Shown piece by piece: positions 10,529 to 22,446 of a DNA stretch of 64,000 bases. Source of the stretch: Thamnidium elegans (lineage: Eukaryota > Mucoromycota > Mucoromycetes > Mucorales > Mucoraceae); assembly GCA_025201345.1 (NCBI GenBank), contig JAIXMG010000003.1, positions 248,001 to 312,000 on the forward strand, read 5' to 3'. The stretch's first letter is position 1, and each line of letters starts with the position of its first letter. The translations under genes and the position numbers were made by a program. Under the pieces are notes generated by a model, which saw nothing but the letters and a program-made list of their open reading frames with translations, searched no databases and was not told the DNA's origin.

Positions 10529-11973
10529 TCAAGAAACTACTGTAGTGCCAGATATATTTGCATCTAATTCACCTGACGCTGTAATTCGTCTATTTGCGTT
10601 CACCAAGTATTGAGTTTCAGGTTCCTCCATATCAGATACAGCTGATACTCGAAGTAGACACGGAAGACAGCATCCGGAGCAACACAAAAACATGGACTAG
10701 AAAAATAGTATATTTTAGTAAATTGTAATACACAGAAAAGAAATCCACTTACAAAAACAATAAATAGAGGTATAAACACATTGGACATTTTAACATAGAT
10801 TATGTCATCTAACCTTCTTGCAATTAAACCCACCAAAGCGTAAAACAAAACACCCACAATAATAAACACAACGACACCAACTAAAACTGTTACTTTACCT
10901 TGATGAGCAACATCTGGTTGAGGCATTCTTGAATAAACACGATACCTATAACCTAATTCAATTGCCCATTTTAACCCAATCAAATAAACTGGTATAAATA
11001 CAATTACCCAAGAGCAATAGATAACCTGATCAATACGTAAAGCAACCAATAAAAACAAACAAAATCTTGATGCATTTAACCAATATTGAGAAAATACAAA
11101 TTGCGGAATTCTACCGTTTTCGCCAACCGAACTTAATGCTAAGCAACCTACCAAGGTTTTTAAACAAGTAGAAAAAAAATGTGTTGCTTCAAAAATAAAG
11201 TACGGTATAAACACAATGCATGCTGACCACATTACTTTTTCATCCAATCGAATCACGATAAATATTTGAAATAACAAGCAGAGTAAAAAATTAAATAGGG
11301 TCATCAATTTCTTAATTTTTTTCAATTGTTGATTATGATGCTTTAGTCGATTTGTTTCATCTTTTTCGTGTTCATCTTCTGGCTCTTGTTTATCTGATCT
11401 CATTACAATATATCGTAATATACTATAGAACACAATAAAGTTAATTATCCATGCTGGAGTCCATACTACTGCCCATGACCATGTCACAAATGAATCAATT
11501 TTGACGGTTAAGAATACTAGAAAGATAATAACAAGACAAAACAAGAATGATATTGACATCAGTAACGAGCATAGCATGGATTCTATTTCTGGATTAAACA
11601 AAGGGCTGACAACTGTATCCATCATTTGAAGTCCTAATTCTCCATATTTGTCATACACTCTTCTCTTTTGTTCGTCGCCTAGTACTTCATATGCGTGGCT
11701 GATTTCTTTAAACTTTTTAAATATATTAGCCTGTGCTTTCATCTTACTTTTTTTTTTTTTTTTTTTTTACTTTATCCGCACTATTTGGATTTTTATCAGG
11801 ATGATATCTTAATGCTAGTTTTCTATATGCCTTTTTTTTTTAAACAGTATTTAGTTTATGATATCCAAGTTTAATCCGTTCAAATGACATACTTTTTTGA
11901 TCTCATCCGCTGTAGAAGATTTCGATATTCCTAATGTTTCGTACAAGTTGTTTGTTGTACTGCTATCTTCCAT
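10529..11973 (-). CDS. J-domain protein fused to a multi-pass Tmemb_185A-like membrane region
   Basis: Exons on the minus strand: 11973-11893, 11830-11771, 11742-10753 and 10696-10529, about 432 residues. The first 70 residues form a J domain: [33 protein letters not shown] with the HPD tripeptide, then [25 protein letters not shown]. About ten hydrophobic segments follow, with recurrent WAVVWTP / ACIVFIP / WVIVFIP motifs, the repeat pattern of transmembrane Fragile-X-F (Tmemb_185A) proteins. The C-terminus has a Cys-rich patch ([13 protein letters not shown]), possibly palmitoylated. Likely role: recruitment of Hsp70 to an endomembrane. The join 11770-11743 is odd: a 28-nt interval made of GT, 21 A and GTAAG, either a tiny intron or a homopolymer-length artefact, because one A fewer would read straight through. 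Confidence 0.8.
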
Positions 11974-12159
11974 TTTTATATGTGTATTTTTAGGCTTAAA
12001 GAAAAAAAAAAAAAGAGAGAAAGAGAGAAATCAAAGCCTCAACCAAAATAAAACAGTAAAATGTTGATATTAGTACTCCGAATTTTGCCTTTATTTTTAG
12101 AAGGGGGATTTGGTTTCCCCCACACATACAAAAAAGAGTAAAAGCGTTTAAACAGGGAC

Positions 12160-14222
12160 TTAATCAACAATGAACTTTTGCTCCAATTCAGCAAATTCCT
12201 CATAAAATACCTAAACAAATTGGGGTTAAAATTATATAAATTAAATATTGTATCTATTATATACTTTACACGCAAGAGATTAATGCCATGACCGACATCA
12301 TCAGTGCCACCCATCTCACGAATAGAATGCATACTTAACTGAGGGTTACCAATATCTAATATCATATGGCTGCATTAGTACAATTTTCTTTAAAAAAAAA
12401 AAAAAAAATCCCCCCCCCCTTAAAGTATATACTCTTTACCAATAGTACGGAGCCCAAGTTTTGCACTCAACATGGGTCCAATAGTGGAACCACAACTAGA
12501 ATCATTACGAACAACAAATTCCTATTTAACAGTAAGTATATACACACACGCACATACACACTATCTATTTATATATCGTTGCTCTCTACCTGAATAGGAA
12601 TTTGATGCTTTTTAGCCAATTCTTTTAATACCAAACTTGTAACAGCAGTAGTAGCATAACGTTGGTTTGCATTTACTTTAATCACGGTACCTTTATGCAT
12701 TTGAGGATGATGATTTTCTTCATGTTTCTCCGAATAATTAGGATGCCAAGCATGTGCCATATCTGCACTTACCAAGATACTCTTATGAATAGCCTCTTCG
12801 AATGCAGTCAAAGATATATTTTTACAATCAACAACACGTGTATTTGCTAACCGTTGAAGTGTTACTGGTAAAAGGTTAGAATCTGCGCCGTGAGCAGTTT
12901 GAGATCCAATCTCTTCATTATCAAATAATGCAACCAATCGAATATTGCTTTCACTCTCAATTCCTTTCGCTTCAGTCAAGGCTCGAATAGAACAGAAACT
13001 CATCTCTTCGTTATCTAAGCGAGGTGAAAAAATAAATTCGTTACATGCTCCTCCAATTGTTGATAATTGAGTGTCATAAACTGCCAATTCAAAATCACGG
13101 ATTTGATTTGCTAATAAAAAAGGGTTAATAAATTAAGGGCTTATATGTCTTTTTTTTTAAAAAAAAAAAAACTTACGTTTGACATTCATTTCATCAGCTA
13201 AAATACGAATCAAGAGAGGATGATGGTTTGCTTCAGATTCAACACCTTCAGTAGGTGTAACACCAGTTAATTGACTGACAAATAAAACTTGGTTAGTTTA
13301 CTAACATGTATATAAAATATGAATTACTTACGCTTTGGTTTCAGTAGCAAGGATAGGGGCCAAGTGGGTCTCCTTGTTGAAAGAAAACTTCAAAAAAAGA
13401 GGGAATGAGATATGGGGAAAAGGAAGGGGGGTTTTCTTTTAATTAAACTTACACTATCGTTAGCTTCACGATCCAAGTGAATAGCAATAGTGGGAACACG
13501 TAAAATAGGTCTAAGAAAATATGCATATTATTACACTTTCTTTTTATACGTATACATATATATATATATATATTTTACCTGTCAACCTTGACTAAAGTAT
13601 GCTTAAAAGTACCATCTTCTTGTTCAACAAGGACACGACCAGCAACACTTAAATCTCTATCAAACCAAGTATGCCTAAATTTCACATACATTAATACGGC
13701 GCATACGATTACGAAAAAAAAAAACGGTTACCAAATAGCACCACCATAAAGTTGAACACCTACTTCAAGGTACCCAGACTTTGTCTTTTTAGAAATAGGT
13801 TTTAATTTAAGACAGGGAGAATCGGTATGAGCACCAACGATCGAGAATCCATTACCGGGACTATACTGACCTCCTATTTGAAAGGCAACAAGTGCAGACC
13901 CGTTACGTGTAAAATAATACTTTCCTTCACGTTCAATCAAACCATCATTCCAACTATCACGTTCTTTAATCTCTTTATAGCCTGCCTTCTTCAAAATTTC
14001 AGCTGCTTCAAACGTGCAATGGAAAGGTGAAGGCGACTTGTTGACGAAATCAAGAAAGTCTTTAGCTAAATGAACGCATATATATATATGTTAGCTTCTT
14101 TCTTTCTCTACATCCTTTTTATTATTTATTACCTTCTTGAGGAACAGTTGTTTTAAACTAATAGAAAGTGTATAAAGTTAGTTAGTGCTTGTTTCTTTTT
14201 TTTTTCTTGTTTTAAATACCAT
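12160..14222 (-). CDS. Aspartyl aminopeptidase (peptidase family M18)
   Basis: Eleven exons: 14222-14220 (ATG only), 14157-14133, 14065-13732, 13674-13579, 13510-13453, 13388-13332, 13274-13177, 13110-12590, 12521-12440, 12355-12270 and 12210-12160. About 469 residues, the usual size. Signatures: FVNKSPSPFH, VGAHTDSPCL (metal His, about residue 86), [31 protein letters not shown] (Asp/Glu ligands) and LSMHSIREM (C-terminal His). It removes N-terminal Asp/Glu from peptides using two zinc ions in the cytosol or vacuole, like yeast Ape4 and human DNPEP. Oddities: the first coding exon is only the start codon, and exon 13388-13332 is one base too long for its neighbours (57 instead of 56 nt, in a TTTTCTTTTC context). 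That means a homopolymer error, a true frameshift or atypical splicing. All other joins are in frame. Confidence 0.88.
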
Positions 14223-15391
14223 TGCTTATAATATAAGGTTTTGTATGTAAAAAACGAGAGCCGTGGAAGAAAAAAAAAATGTAGCGCTTTTTAAAGCAAA
14301 CATCATTCGGGACCAAGTTTTCCCTTTTTTCTTTTATTTAACTTGTTGACAGGTCTTTTTTATAAAAACAAATAAACGAGAATACGTAAAAGGATGGAAT
14401 AACAAGATATTTATTCTAGCTTGAATATAGCTTACGATCCTTCTTTCTTAATTAGTTACAATGTTAGTATAAGAAAGGAGTTACTGTTGCAGTAAAGTCT
14501 TATTTCTTATTTAGTCATTTATTTATTTTTTCGTATTAAACTTTCTATCCGAATGACTTTAGCGATTATCCCTTCTATTATTACAGCTCAAGAATTTGAC
14601 TGCTAATTTAGTTCTGTAAAGGTTGTAAAAAAAAAAAGTCTACAATAAATATGATGATTTATGTAACCTTAAACAACTGATTAATTCATTATTTTTCTTT
14701 AGCAAAGACAACTCTAGGTATGAGATGGACCTTGTTTAATACAAACATATATCGTCTTTATGCTATTGGTTTCGCTCTAATTCCTGTTGGGGATCTTTCC
14801 ATATTTAATGATTTTGTTATTAAAGTTAGAAGTAAAGGTCTCTTTCAAAATGATTTAATTTGAACTGATGTAATAATTTATTGGCAACAGTGGTCAAATT
14901 AGCTGATAAAAAAAAAGGTTTTTTTTTTTTAAATAAAAGATGCTTCCTTCTTCTTTTAGTAAAGTTTATTACGGATTACGTGGAAAAAGAAAAGCTAAAG
15001 CAAGTATAGTACGAGATAACAGCTGGTTAATTTAATATCTGGGAGAAAGAGAGGAGACCTTTTAAAAGTGTTTCTGGTAGAGTTTTTTTTTTTATGACGC
15101 ACTTGTTCAAATGATACATTAGACCCTTTTAACACAAAATGTGTTGGATTCTCCTACCACAAAGAATAAATACCCAACTATGTTTGACAGAGCTAAAATG
15201 TATTATCTAGACAGGCAATCCTTTTCTGTGACTGACTTCGGCTACTTTTTTTTTTTTTTTTTTTTTTTTTTTGGGTGGGGGAAAAGAACATATATCCCGA
15301 AGTCATTTTTTTCTTCTTTTTCTCTTTTTGCTTTACCAAGAGAAGCACATTCATATATATCACATAAAAAAAAAGGGGGGAGGAAGAAACC
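14223..15391. other. Region between divergent aminopeptidase and RasGEF genes
   Basis: About 1.2 kb, AT-rich, with long T runs (15246-15272). It contains a possible degenerate gene at 14720-14863 (separate entry). The purine-rich AAAAAGGGGGGAGGAAG block at about 15366-15386 lies just before the RasGEF start codon. Confidence 0.45.
14720..14863 (+). pseudogene. Possible fragment of a small membrane protein (DUF4267-like)
   Basis: A 47-codon frame preceded by an acceptor-like TTTCTTTAG (about 14694-14702). It encodes a hydrophobic stretch LYAIGFALIPVGDLSIFNDF, which resembles the terminal helix and LIPVGD motif of fungal DUF4267 proteins. An upstream ATG frame at about 14551 ends after 17 codons. 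I cannot join the pieces into an intact gene, so this is at best a relic. Confidence 0.22.
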
Positions 15392-18061
15392 ATGATAGAG
15401 ATAACAGATGCTATTACATTAGCACTTCAATTAGAAGAAAAAGGACAGATAAAGGCAAGCAAATTTTGTATTTCTATTTTATTGTTATCTCATCTATTTT
15501 ATTTCAACATTTAGGAAGCTTACTTTTCTTTCACTTTAACCATTCAAAAAGCAATTACAGCATTAAACGAAATTAAATTTGTACATTCTTGTAAATATAA
15601 TGATATAATTAAATAAATATATATATATATATTAAGGTTTTTTCTCGTAGCCATTATATCTAGTCCGAAACAATATTTAAGCCTTATATCCTCTATCAAG
15701 ACATGTTTGACACACATTGAAAATATCATTGAAAATCATTCACCTTCAGCTTATAAACCCGTCAGCATACAAAATACAGGAGACGCAAAGGCTCCACCAC
15801 CTCCTGTGCCACCGAAACCTATTCGCATGCAAAAACCAGCTGTACCACCAAAACCTTTAAAGCAAGATGAATTGCTGGGTAAAATAGTTTTATTAGATAA
15901 TATTTTTACTTGTAATACTAACAAGGGATATTGATTAGACAATTCTCCCGATATGAACAATCAACATGATATAACAATTATTAGACCACGTGTTTCAGAA
16001 AATAGTAGTAATAACAGTAATAATCGGCCAATGAGTTTACCTCCACTACAACAATCACATTTAGCCAGAGTAACCAACCGTAGACCTTATACTGAATTTC
16101 CAGATAGTAATGATAATACAGAATCGACAGTACGAATTATTGCAGAAGGAGAAGTGGATCCGGATTACCTTGTACCTGCTCAAACGAATGCTGGAGATAG
16201 TTTAGCTCCTTCTTCTTCTACAATGAATAATGATCACGTTCCACTTATTCCAGCTCCTCCTTTATTAACAACACATCGTTTATTACAAGCAAAGTTAGAT
16301 GATATTGAAGAAAAGATACGTTCATGTCGAGCACGTAAACAATTAATTGTACAAGGTGATAATAGTCAATTAGAAACCATGACAATGGAAGAATTAGATC
16401 AAACTATTTCACAATACCTAAGAGTGATGTCAGAACTTAAAGTGAATTTGAATACAGTACGTACCATTTATATGAATGCAGCAACTATTCCAACAGTACT
16501 TCAATTTGGCGCACATGTTATTGCTTATCAAATCACATTAATTGAAGCAGCTATTTTTGATGCCATACCCCCACTTGCTTTATTAGAACATTCATCAAAG
16601 CATCCTCATCCACGTATTGTTGCTTCTACAGATTTCTTCAATTATATCACACGTTGTATTGAACATGCAGTATTATTACCACAAGAAGCATCTTCGCGAG
16701 CACAATTAATACATTATTGGATTAAAGTTGCATCGAGATGCTTTGATGTAAACAATTATCAAACATTAAAAGCTATTATATCTGCTTTAAATACACCACC
16801 TGTACAAAGGTTAAAACGTACTTGGGCATATGTTCCTAAAAAGAGTTCAACTAAACTAGATTCATTAAATGACTTAATGTCAGAAGCAAATAATTATGGT
16901 CAATACCGTGAACATATGGGTATGGTAAGTACTACTGTCGTAAACGGTAAATCAGTACAGTTAATCCGCGACGAGCATTACTCGAGGCCTACTGTACCAT
17001 TTCTTGGCACTTTTATTTTGGACATAACTTACCTATTAGCCGCATTTAAATCGAGTCCTAATGCATCAAAAATGAAACCTCAAAATGAGCCAAGAATACA
17101 TGAAGTTTTAACTACTTTACGTCGATTCCAAACTGGTCCTCGTTATACTTCTTCTTTACCTGCTAGTTTCTTAAAGTCTTCTCAAAAGCATCATTTTAGA
17201 CCTGCTATTTCAAATGCTTTGCATCGTGGTGCTTCTCGTATTCAAAGAATAAGTGGTGGTAACATATTTAGTTTTGATTCAGGTAGTAACAATAGTGTTA
17301 ATGGTAACACTAGCTCTTCCAATCTCAGTTCGGTGGCCGAAAAAGGTCAAGATGGTGACGACGATGATGGTACACTAGAAGAACAACAAAAAATGGCCAC
17401 ACAATATATTCTGATGAGGTCATGGGTGAGTCAGAACACGGTCGATGAATTAAGTCATTTACGTGAACCTCCTCAATCTAAATCAAATAGTTTGTATGGT
17501 CCTCGTAGTAGTAGTAGTGGTCCCTCTGCTACCAGTATGAATCGTACCAGTTCTGTCTTTAGTAATACCAGTTCCAACATAAGATTTAGTACTGGATCTG
17601 TATCATTAAATACACTTAGTACAGCCGGTGGTAGTGGAGGTGATAGTAGTAGACCTGCTAGTATGGATGATTTTGATGAAGAAGAAAAGAAACGAAATGG
17701 ATCTCAACCCAACAGTTTCTTTTCATCATTCCGTCGCAGTGATAGTGGATCTATCGCTCAAAGACCTAATACCATTCATGAAAGCTTGGAAAGATCTGAT
17801 ACCAATGATTCCGGTTTATCAAGAGAAGAACAAGAGAATTTCCATGTCGCAGAAAATAAGCGAACTACTTGGAATGGACATCCAGCCTCAACAACAACAA
17901 CTAACACTCCTTCTACTCAAGCTCCTGTAGTACCACCTAGGCCTGTAACAAGACTTCCTCCTCCTCCTCCTCCTCCTCCTCCTCCTCATCCTGCAAACCC
18001 AGTACAAAATGATGAATTTAAAGCTGCTTTAGCTCAACGTTTAGCAAAAAAAGCAAGTTAA
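15392..18061 (+). CDS. Ras guanine-nucleotide exchange factor (RasGEF/CDC25 homology)
   Basis: Four exons: 15392-15454, 15515-15590, 15651-15878 and 15939-18061, about 829 residues. Residues 1-80 are helical and MIT-like (ITDAITLALQLEEKGQIK). Proline-rich SH3-ligand-like segments follow (APPPPVPPKP, AVPPKPLK). The catalytic domain, about residues 320-500, contains FNYITRCIEHAVLL, YWIKVASRCFDVNNYQTLKA, ISALNTPPVQRLKRTW and VPFLGTFILDITYL, matching the CDC25 core. The long Ser/Thr-rich C-terminal part ends in polyproline (10 Pro, about 17956-17987) and a basic helix NDEFKAALAQRLAKK. It probably activates a Ras- or Rap-type GTPase at membranes. Intron 1 starts with GC (15455) instead of GT: the only downstream GT, at 15468, gives an immediate stop. 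The gene is convergent with the MBOAT gene, 145 bp apart. Confidence 0.85.
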
Positions 18062-18206
18062 TCATCATAACAATTAAAAGTGTAAATAAAGTGAACAATT
18101 GTACATGATATTTTTATATGTAAAAATGTGTGTGGAAGATAGATGAAGTAATAAACTAAAAATAATGGTTAAATGATAATGATGATTAATATTATATGGA
18201 TGTTAT

Positions 18207-18823
18207 TTAAAAGGGAACGTTTCCACCGACATAAGGTAATAAAGCGGGACTAGAACGGATTAGTTCATTAAACCAAGGTCTACTAAAGGTTAATGGATTA
18301 TCATGATGGAAACCCCAAGTCATGAAACCCTTCATAATATAAATAAAACTGAGGTAACCAAACACAACCACCCAAAGATGTTGTAAAGCTTTACACCAAA
18401 CAGATTCAGTAAAAGATTTAGGTAACTTTTTAGCAACACTCAACTTGATCACATTTTCTACCATGGCACCTAAACCATGACCAACAAAAAAGATGACTTG
18501 TTCTCCCATATAGAATCGACTGTATATAGGCCAGCCCATATTAGCAGCAATTACATATTCATGCATTAAAGCCGAGGCAACAAATACTGCTACAGAAGCC
18601 AGAATAAATGAAATAGATTTTGAGTTCTTGACCTTTTTTGTTAATAAACGGTCTGTAAGGATACGGACTGGTCTAAAAGGAAAAGCTAACCAAGTTGATT
18701 TAAATAATTGATGCCAGCGGTATGACCAAAGGTTATCCAAAGAAGAAGAAATAACGGGACTGATCATTAATGGACGCCATTGCTCTATAAATAATCTTTT
18801 TGAGTTAGTTGTCATGACATTAC

Positions 18824-18859
<36 letters not shown>

Positions 18860-19417
18860 CCTGATGAATAGGATCCTCCCTCAAAAGCAAGACAATAAAA
18901 TAACTGAATAGAATAACCAAAACAGTTGAATGCACTATCCAATACAATAGTAGCAAAGAAAAAGACTACTAAAAAGAAGGCAGGTCTTTCAACATATACT
19001 TGAGCAAGCTCAGTTCCTGTAAATGTATTGATATAAGATCCAAGTACATCAGTTACCATAAGACAGCCTAACAATTTCAAAATAATGTGATAGAATTTCT
19101 ATATATTTCAAATTGACGTTAGAAGAGTGTACAACGTGAATTTAGAAAATTTTATCTACCTTATCTTTTTTATAAACTTTAACCTCTCCCTTCTTGAGAC
19201 CTTTTGTATCTTCTTTAGCAGGTTGAGGGAACGTACGCATACAACCCCAGAAATCTATCCAGAGACTTTCTACTGTAGCGTAAGCAGCTCTATCTTGTAC
19301 TAGTGGTCCAACCCAATATAATTCAAGGAATCGAAGAAAGATATTATAACTTAAAACACCAGCAACAAGATCAATTACTATCATAAAAATATATTTAGTA
19401 TACAATGTAATATAATA

Positions 19418-19457
<40 letters not shown>

Positions 19458-19680
19458 GCTTACTTCTGTTTCCATTTGTAAAACCAAAAGGAATTAAAAA
19501 TAAAGTTAAAAGTAACGGGATCGACAAGATTTGCTTTGCAATGGAAGGCAACTTTGCATTAGGAACGATAATGAGTGCTGCCAAAAAAACAGTTGGTGAA
19601 AGGAATAAAGGTGGGTAAGCCAAAAATGGTAGTGTAATACGATTTTCACCTCCCAAAAATATAGATAATGAATCAATCAT
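18207..19680 (-). CDS. MBOAT-type O-acyltransferase, wax-synthase-like
   Basis: Four exons: 19680-19464, 19377-19160, 19098-18861 and 18784-18207, all in frame, 416 residues. It is a polytopic membrane protein. The motif SLDNLWSYRWHQLFKSTW matches the S-x-x-x-FWGRRWHQ signature of the wax-synthase domain. The downstream FVASALMHEYVIAA contains the expected catalytic His of MBOAT enzymes. N-terminal hydrophobic helices and DLVAGVLSYNIFLRFLELYW are typical of fungal members. It probably transfers acyl groups from acyl-CoA to an alcohol or sterol-like acceptor in the ER; the substrate cannot be read from sequence. Intron 3 contains a long (TA)n run (about 18830-18857). Intron 1 contains (AAT)n. 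Confidence 0.85.
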
Positions 19681-20104
19681 TTTTTATTTTTATTTTTACA
19701 GTAAAAAGAAAAAAGAAAGTATAAAGAATTATTATTTTTTTTTTTTTAGCTGTTAAAAAAGAGAATTTAAAGAAGCTATTTTATACAACTGCTAAAAAAA
19801 AAAAAAAAAGATCCGTGCACATTATTTACAATTAAATCTTAGGTAATGATTTTAACGTTTTTGGTAAGTTTTCTATGGAGTTTGTCATTCGATTTATTGC
19901 TAAAAACTCTGCCAAGATACTCTTATGGGATGAAATCTTTTATAGGATTTAATAGTCTCTTTTTATTTTTGTAGCCTTATTTGCAAAACTTATTCAAGTG
20001 GAGTTTACTATTTCAACCCCATTACATTTTTTCATCGCTTAATACTTTATCAAGAACATCGTTTAAATGTTTCTTCTTTTAAAAGAGATTAGATCTTTTT
20101 CTCT

Positions 20105-20106
<2 letters not shown>

Positions 20107-20154
<48 letters not shown>
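20107..20154 (+). repeat. 48-base poly-T run
   Basis: Uninterrupted T run in non-coding sequence. It may be a decayed retroposon tail on the minus strand or simple slippage; no target duplication was seen around it. Confidence 0.8.
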
Positions 20155-20156
<2 letters not shown>

Positions 20157-20608
20157 TCATAAAGACATCTTTTTTTGGGGAAACAACACATTTCTTGTGG
20201 TTTATTTTCATGTGATAGAAACGTTACACATGTAATTTAGACTTTTAATTCCAAATGTTTGGATCTGCGGCCGTTTTTTTCTCAGTAAGAGAAGACAATT
20301 GTTTAAATTTTAAGGGGTACACTTTGCACCTTAGTTTCATAAATAGGAAATAAACTTTAATACGAGTACAAACTGTAAAAAAAATGATGAGTAAATAGAC
20401 CTTCCCTTTTATCTCATCTTTTAAAGAATCTTATATCCTGTATTTACTTTCTTCGTTTATTACTCGGCTTTATACTCATACAAATAGATACAGTTCTTTT
20501 TAGAGCAACCGTCGTGTATAAAAGGTAGTTACGCAAAAAAAAAAAACTTTTTTTTCTTCTTCTGAGAGTGTAAAAAGATTGTGTATCAAGGTGTCCTCCC
20601 CACTCGCG

Positions 20609-21215
20609 ATGTCTAAATCCAAAGGAAATCAAAAAGGAAGTTTCAAAAGTCTTTAGAAAGGGAACTTGAAGCACGCAAAAAAAAAAGAGTTGAAAATACA
20701 CCTGTATATGTCTTGGGAGTTCTTATTGGTGCTGTAAAGTCAATATCTGAAGGTCATCAAATTAAACTTAACTAGGTACAGTACTTCAGTTTCTTCTCGG
20801 CTTATACAGATGAAAGGCGAGGATACTCGAAGAAGAAATGCTACTGAATCCTCTAAAGAAGAAATTCTGGAAAATCCCTTCGAGAAAACTGAAGAGGTAC
20901 TTCAGTTAATTAGGTACTTTAAATTTCACAATTTTTTTTAGTACTCCCTCTTTAAAAGTTGTTAAAGACAAAGACTTGTCTAAATTACGAGTCTCTTCAA
21001 AGCGCGTAGTCTCTCCAAATAAACCAATTATACAAGCCAAGGATCTTTATGTACCGAAAGTGTGTTTTAATATTTGTGTCAGTAATTATTCCCAAAGAGA
21101 TATACTAAGCATATCAAACTCATATGTTTGGTCAAAAAAATACTGCTGTTTAGATAGGCTTGCCTATTTGCACGGGGTGTTTGCACGAGTTACACAACAA
21201 CTGAAAGTGATCTGA
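20609..21215 (+). pseudogene. Unrecognised gene or relic, frames cannot be joined cleanly
   Basis: ATG at 20609 opens a short basic peptide (MSKSKGNQKGSF) that stops at TAG 20654-20656. A different frame continues with RELEARKKKRVENTPVYVL. Further on, a frame with EDTRRRNATESSKEE leads through a possible 28-nt intron (20914-20941) into a Lys/Ser/Pro-rich segment (SSKRVVSPNKPIIQAKDLYV) that closes at 21215. Composition suggests former coding sequence of a small basic protein. I recognise no family and see at least one frame break. Confidence 0.22.
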
Positions 21216-21495
21216 CGTCTTTAATAAAAAACATTTTATTAAATACATTTATAGTGATATGAAGTCTAAATACAAAATCTAATTTTTTATCTTTGCTATT
21301 TTCTTATTTTTTTTAAGAACATTCAAGAAAGTCTTTGACGTAAAAAGATAGAAAAAAAAAAGGTTATTATCAGTTTATATATATATAATTTCATATATAC
21401 ATTTTTTCGCTATGGTATAACCACTTGATTAAACTTGAGAGATAAAAAAAAATACATTAAGAAAATATATTAGTTACGCGCCATTTATTTCTTAC

Positions 21496-21679
21496 CACTC
21501 TTGATGGATATATTTTATAGTGCCTGAACATTTACATGGACGGCACAAAAGGTGTTCTTCTGTACTTTCCAAATGACACACTCTGCAAATGTCTATCGAA
21601 ACATTTTATAAATTTATTTATTTTATTTTTAAAAAAATGGGATATTGGTCGTATCAAATATACTACCTTGGTAATTCAT
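21496..21679 (-). pseudogene. Orphan RING-CH (RINGv) zinc-finger fragment
   Basis: Two exons on the minus strand, 21679-21667 and 21592-21496, join in frame to start MNYQDICRVCHLES and continue with LCRPCKCSGTIKYIHQE. This is the N-terminal half of a C4HC3 RING-variant domain, as found at the start of Doa10/Ssm4- and MARCH-type membrane E3 ubiquitin ligases. A good donor (GTAAG) follows at 21495, but I find no exon with the expected second half (Cys-x2-Cys, then membrane helices) downstream before 21216. I read it as a truncated duplicate. A distant or very divergent next exon remains possible. Confidence 0.5.
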
Positions 21680-22408
21680 AATAAATAATAGAGTTAAAGT
21701 TGAAGAAAAATAAAATAAGTAATGAAATAAAGTCGAAAAGTAATAAAGTAAGCGAGAAATAAAAAAAAAAGTGAATGAGGAAGAAAAGGAAAAAGGGGAG
21801 ACCAAAAAAAATGGTATTCTTAGGACTTTTTTTTTTTTTTGACTTCAAAGTCGAGTTTAATCGATTAGGATTAACAATTTTGCAGTTGTAGCATATGAAT
21901 AATTTTTCACCTTTACTTTCAGACTTTTGTAATGTTATTCCGTTATTATTGTTTACGCCGAAGGCATAGTCATTCACTTCCACTCATTGTATTTATTTTA
22001 ACTAGTCAGCGCTGTCAAGATATATATATTTGCATAACGCAGGAAGTTTGTTTGTTACCGACTTTCTGTTTCCATGTATACATTGTTATATTAGTATTCA
22101 TAACAAACATAACAAAAAATAACCCTTTATAAATGCCGTATTTGAGGCTGATACTTATATTATATCATTGCGAGAGAGTAATAAAGGAATCAAAGTAATA
22201 TATAGATAAGATCATGTTTGTATACTACTTGTAGGCTTGCTTTAATTTTATTGGTGGATTGCTATCTTAGGAATCGTGCGAGAGAAAAAAAGGGCGCTTT
22301 AGTTTGATCATACCGATCGCTTGGGTTCTTATATTGCATTGATAGAAGATAACATGTAACGTATCGATATATTGATTTAACTATTAGCTGTGTATATAAC
22401 TACGCCTA

Positions 22409-22446
<38 letters not shown>

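Larger units (their letters stand above)
19681..21495. other. Gene-poor AT-rich region with a 48-T run
   Basis: About 1.8 kb. It includes an uninterrupted run of 48 T (20107-20154) and possible coding debris at 20609-21215 (separate entry). No other gene-like frame is seen. Confidence 0.4.

Noticed and set aside
15193..15395. Overlapping frames around the T-run upstream of RasGEF
   Set aside because: Poly-Phe/poly-Lys translations of homopolymers; no support.
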